NCBI GenBank assembly: GCA_002411515.1
Contig: DHTF01000040.1
Location: 21,222-28,587 of the forward strand
DNA from: Proteiniphilum sp. UBA5267
Lineage (GTDB): Bacteria > Bacteroidota > Bacteroidia > Bacteroidales > Dysgonomonadaceae
DNA: 7,366 bases
Reading direction: 5' to 3'
In this document: positions 5,831-7,366 of the stretch, in pieces
Position numbering within the stretch: position 1 is the stretch's first letter
Layout: each line of letters begins with the position of its first letter
Notes under the pieces: generated by a model
What the model saw: the letters and a program-made list of their open reading frames with translations, nothing else
The model's database searches: none
Told to the model about the DNA's origin: nothing
Program-made: the position numbers and the translations under genes

Positions 5831-6823
5831 ATGAATAAACGCGAATTTATTAAACGAAGTGTCGCCGGTGCTGTGGCCATCGGTGCGACGGGAAAAGTAT
5901 CTGCGGCATTAGCCGAAACAGGAGAAGAACAAAACATGTCGGTGAACAAAGGCATCAAACGGAAGCTGGGCAAAACCGGATTCGAGGTTTTTCCGGTGGT
6001 ATACGGTGGCATTGTTTCAAGCAGAGACGGGCAGGCCGCATCTGACAATTACGTTGCCTGGGCACTGGACAGAGGAATCAATTATTTCGATGTGGCTCCT
6101 TCATATGCTGATGCACAGGAGAAGCTCGGCATTTCACTGAAACCTTTTCGAAAAGACAATTATCTGGCCTGCAAAACCGCACAACGTTCGAGGGAAGGCG
6201 CAGAGAAGGAGTTTGAAGAATCGTTGCGCCTGCTGCATACCGACTACTTCGATCTTTACCAGTTACACGGCCTCACAACAGCCGAAGAGGTGGACCAGGC
6301 ATTTGCACCCGGTGGTGTGATGGAAATGATTGAAAAGGAAAAACAGCGCGGACGCATTCGCAAGGTAGGATTCTCCGCTCATTCGCAGGTACAGGCACTG
6401 CGCACCATGTCGATGTACGATTTCGACACGGTGATGTTTCCGATTAACTGGCAGATGGATATGCTCGCCCAATGGGGCTCGGGCGTTGCCAAAGATGCCA
6501 GAAAAAGGGGCATGGGCGTAATTGCTTTGAAAGGATTGGTACACCGCAAATGGCTGAACGAAGAAGAACGCAAAAGTTATCCCAAATCGTGGGTGAAGCC
6601 CATTGATGTGAGTAATCAGGCGATGGGTATTGCCGCTTTGAAATATACCTTCAGAGCGGGTGCTGACGTGATTGTTCCACCGGGCGACTTCCGCAACTTT
6701 GCCTTTTGCGTGGATCATATCGAGGAGATTGTCAGCAAACCTCTTACAACAAAAGAAAAAAAATTGCTAGATCAGGAATTTCTTGCCGTAAAAGAATATC
6801 CCTTCTTCAACCCACAGGCCTGA
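5831..6823 (+). CDS. aldo/keto reductase with a Tat-like N-terminal signal
   Basis: A 330-aa member of the aldo/keto reductase superfamily, (beta/alpha)8-barrel NAD(P)H enzymes that interconvert carbonyls and alcohols. The catalytic tetrad is complete: Asp87 and Tyr92 (FDVAPSY), Lys115 (LACKTA) and His146 (LYQLHG). The N terminus reads NKREFIKR followed by an Ala/Gly-rich stretch and ALA near residue 28, like a Tat signal in which the first arginine is lysine; ATG 5831 is chosen because it includes this complete signal, whereas the upstream TTG at 5801 lies inside the preceding gene. The barrel starts near residue 40 (KRKLGKTGFEV). The C-terminal cofactor-phosphate segment is divergent (VPPGDFRNF rather than the usual IPG-x-x-x-x-x-x-x-x-EN), so cofactor choice is uncertain. 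An internal ATG at 5936 (Met36), 11 nt after a GGAG, would yield a protein lacking the signal. It is co-transcribed with the upstream sugar dehydrogenase, suggesting joint action on a sugar or carbonyl. Substrate unknown. Confidence 0.9.
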   Translation: MNKREFIKRSVAGAVAIGATGKVSAALAETGEEQNMSVNKGIKRKLGKTGFEVFPVVYGGIVSSRDGQAASDNYVAWALDRGINYFDVAPSYADAQEKLGISLKPFRKDNYLACKTAQRSREGAEKEFEESLRLLHTDYFDLYQLHGLTTAEEVDQAFAPGGVMEMIEKEKQRGRIRKVGFSAHSQVQALRTMSMYDFDTVMFPINWQMDMLAQWGSGVAKDARKRGMGVIALKGLVHRKWLNEEERKSYPKSWVKPIDVSNQAMGIAALKYTFRAGADVIVPPGDFRNFAFCVDHIEEIVSKPLTTKEKKLLDQEFLAVKEYPFFNPQA

Positions 6824-6828
6824 ATTTT

Positions 6829-6884
6829 AAAAAAAAAGCCCGGTAACCGAGGTTATATTCTCCATCGGTTGCCGGGCTATTATT
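6829..6884. terminator. bidirectional terminator between convergent genes
   Basis: A 14-bp stem with one G-U wobble, AGCCCGGTAACCGA (6837-6850) with TCGGTTGCCGGGCT (6865-6878), encloses a 14-nt loop. It is flanked by nine A on the left (6829-6837) and ATTATTT on the right. On the minus strand the A-run becomes a strong U-tract, so it ends the VOC gene most efficiently, and it also ends the plus-strand operon 14 bp after its stop codon. Confidence 0.92.
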
Positions 6885-6917
6885 TCATACTGCCAATGCA
6901 GTTGATTCATACAAGAA

Positions 6918-7346
6918 TCAGGATTTTACCAAGGGATAATTGATCATCCAACAAATGCCATAACGGTCCTTGAAGCTTCCGAAATAATCGCCCCAGAACA
7001 TTTCTTCCATGGGCATCTCAACTTCACCTCCCGCGGAGAGTTCGTCGAATATCCGATCGGCTTCCTCGCGGCTATCGGGCGACAGACTGATGTAATTATT
7101 GTTACCAGCCTTGAACAACGATTTCATATCACACGTTACATCGGAACCCATCAGAATGTCATCTCCAATCGGCAGGCTCACGTGCATCACCCGATTGCGG
7201 TCCTCTTCCTTGAGCTCCATTCCTGCTGCAGGGTAGTCTCCCATTCTGGAAAAATGACTAAACTCTCCTCCGAAAACCGACTTATAGAAATTGAACGCTT
7301 CCTCACAGGTACCCACAAAGTTGAGGTAGGGATTTAATTTTGCCAT
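6918..7346 (-). CDS. VOC (glyoxalase-fold) superfamily protein, PhnB/YjdN-like
   Basis: A complete 142-aa cytoplasmic protein of the vicinal oxygen chelate superfamily, resembling E. coli YjdN/PhnB (147 aa) and the group often annotated as 3-demethylubiquinone-9 3-methyltransferase-like. Two beta-alpha-beta-beta-beta modules are visible: residues 3-68 (NPYLNF, EEAFNFYKSVFGGEF, MHVSLPIGDDILMGSD) and 80-137 (NNNYISLSP, EEADRIFDEL, WGDYFGSFKDRYGICWMIN). The typical family signature FYKxVFGGE (20-28) and DYFGxxxDxYGxxWMIN (120-136) are present. The classical glyoxalase I ligands are not all in place: His55 (MHVSL) is present, but the first strand has Asn5/Tyr6 where a His would sit, so metal catalysis is doubtful and it may bind small ligands. 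The start ATG at 7344-7346 has no Shine-Dalgarno sequence; only 20 bp of upstream sequence is visible. It is convergent with the aldo/keto reductase and functionally independent of it. Biochemical role unknown. Confidence 0.9.
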   Translation of the reverse strand: MAKLNPYLNFVGTCEEAFNFYKSVFGGEFSHFSRMGDYPAAGMELKEEDRNRVMHVSLPIGDDILMGSDVTCDMKSLFKAGNNNYISLSPDSREEADRIFDELSAGGEVEMPMEEMFWGDYFGSFKDRYGICWMINYPLVKS

Positions 7347-7366
7347 AACTTGTAATTGATTAAGAA

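Noticed and set aside
5392..6048. Minus-strand 218-aa open frame spanning the dehydrogenase/reductase junction
   Set aside because: It runs antisense to two strongly supported genes and shows no family signature.
1..7366. tRNA, rRNA, riboswitch, insertion sequence or phage genes
   Set aside because: No cloverleaf, rRNA-like block, known aptamer core, transposase or integrase was seen on either strand.

Overview
The window looks like chromosomal DNA of a member of the Bacteroidota. The signs are a periplasmic tricorn-protease homologue, a lipoprotein-type sugar dehydrogenase, start codons with no clear Shine-Dalgarno sequence, A/T-rich leaders with matches to the Bacteroides-type -7 box (TAnnTTTG), and a gene remnant resembling the PASTA tail of a Bacteroidota penicillin-binding protein. 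The protein resemblances suggest the Bacteroidales (Dysgonomonadaceae/Porphyromonadaceae-like), but genus cannot be fixed from this window.

Layout, left to right: (1) the 3' two-thirds of a YqhD-type NADPH-dependent alcohol/aldehyde dehydrogenase (1-702, +; start lies outside the window). (2) A complete secreted tricorn-type serine protease (773-4060, +) ending in a strong hairpin terminator (4091-4126). (3) A 520-bp non-coding island (4061-4581). It contains an array of degenerate 11-bp direct repeats with a G-quadruplex motif on the minus strand, a frameshifted remnant of a PASTA domain on the minus strand, a second, decayed copy of the terminator-type hairpin, and a probable promoter. (4) A two-gene operon (4582-6823, +): a lipoprotein quinoprotein sugar dehydrogenase of the YliI/GSDH type and, 16 bp later, an aldo/keto reductase with a Tat-like signal. 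(5) A convergent minus-strand VOC/PhnB-like protein (6918-7346) that shares a bidirectional terminator (6837-6878) with the operon.

Functional reading: most genes are housekeeping or accessory metabolism. The alcohol dehydrogenase detoxifies short aldehydes or balances redox. The tricorn homologue probably degrades oligopeptides outside the cytoplasm. The sugar dehydrogenase and aldo/keto reductase look like a paired oxidoreductase module of the cell envelope acting on sugars or other carbonyls. No defence system, phage or complete mobile element was found. The most unusual DNA is the 4061-4581 island, whose repeats, gene remnant and paired hairpins are not explained by the flanking genes.
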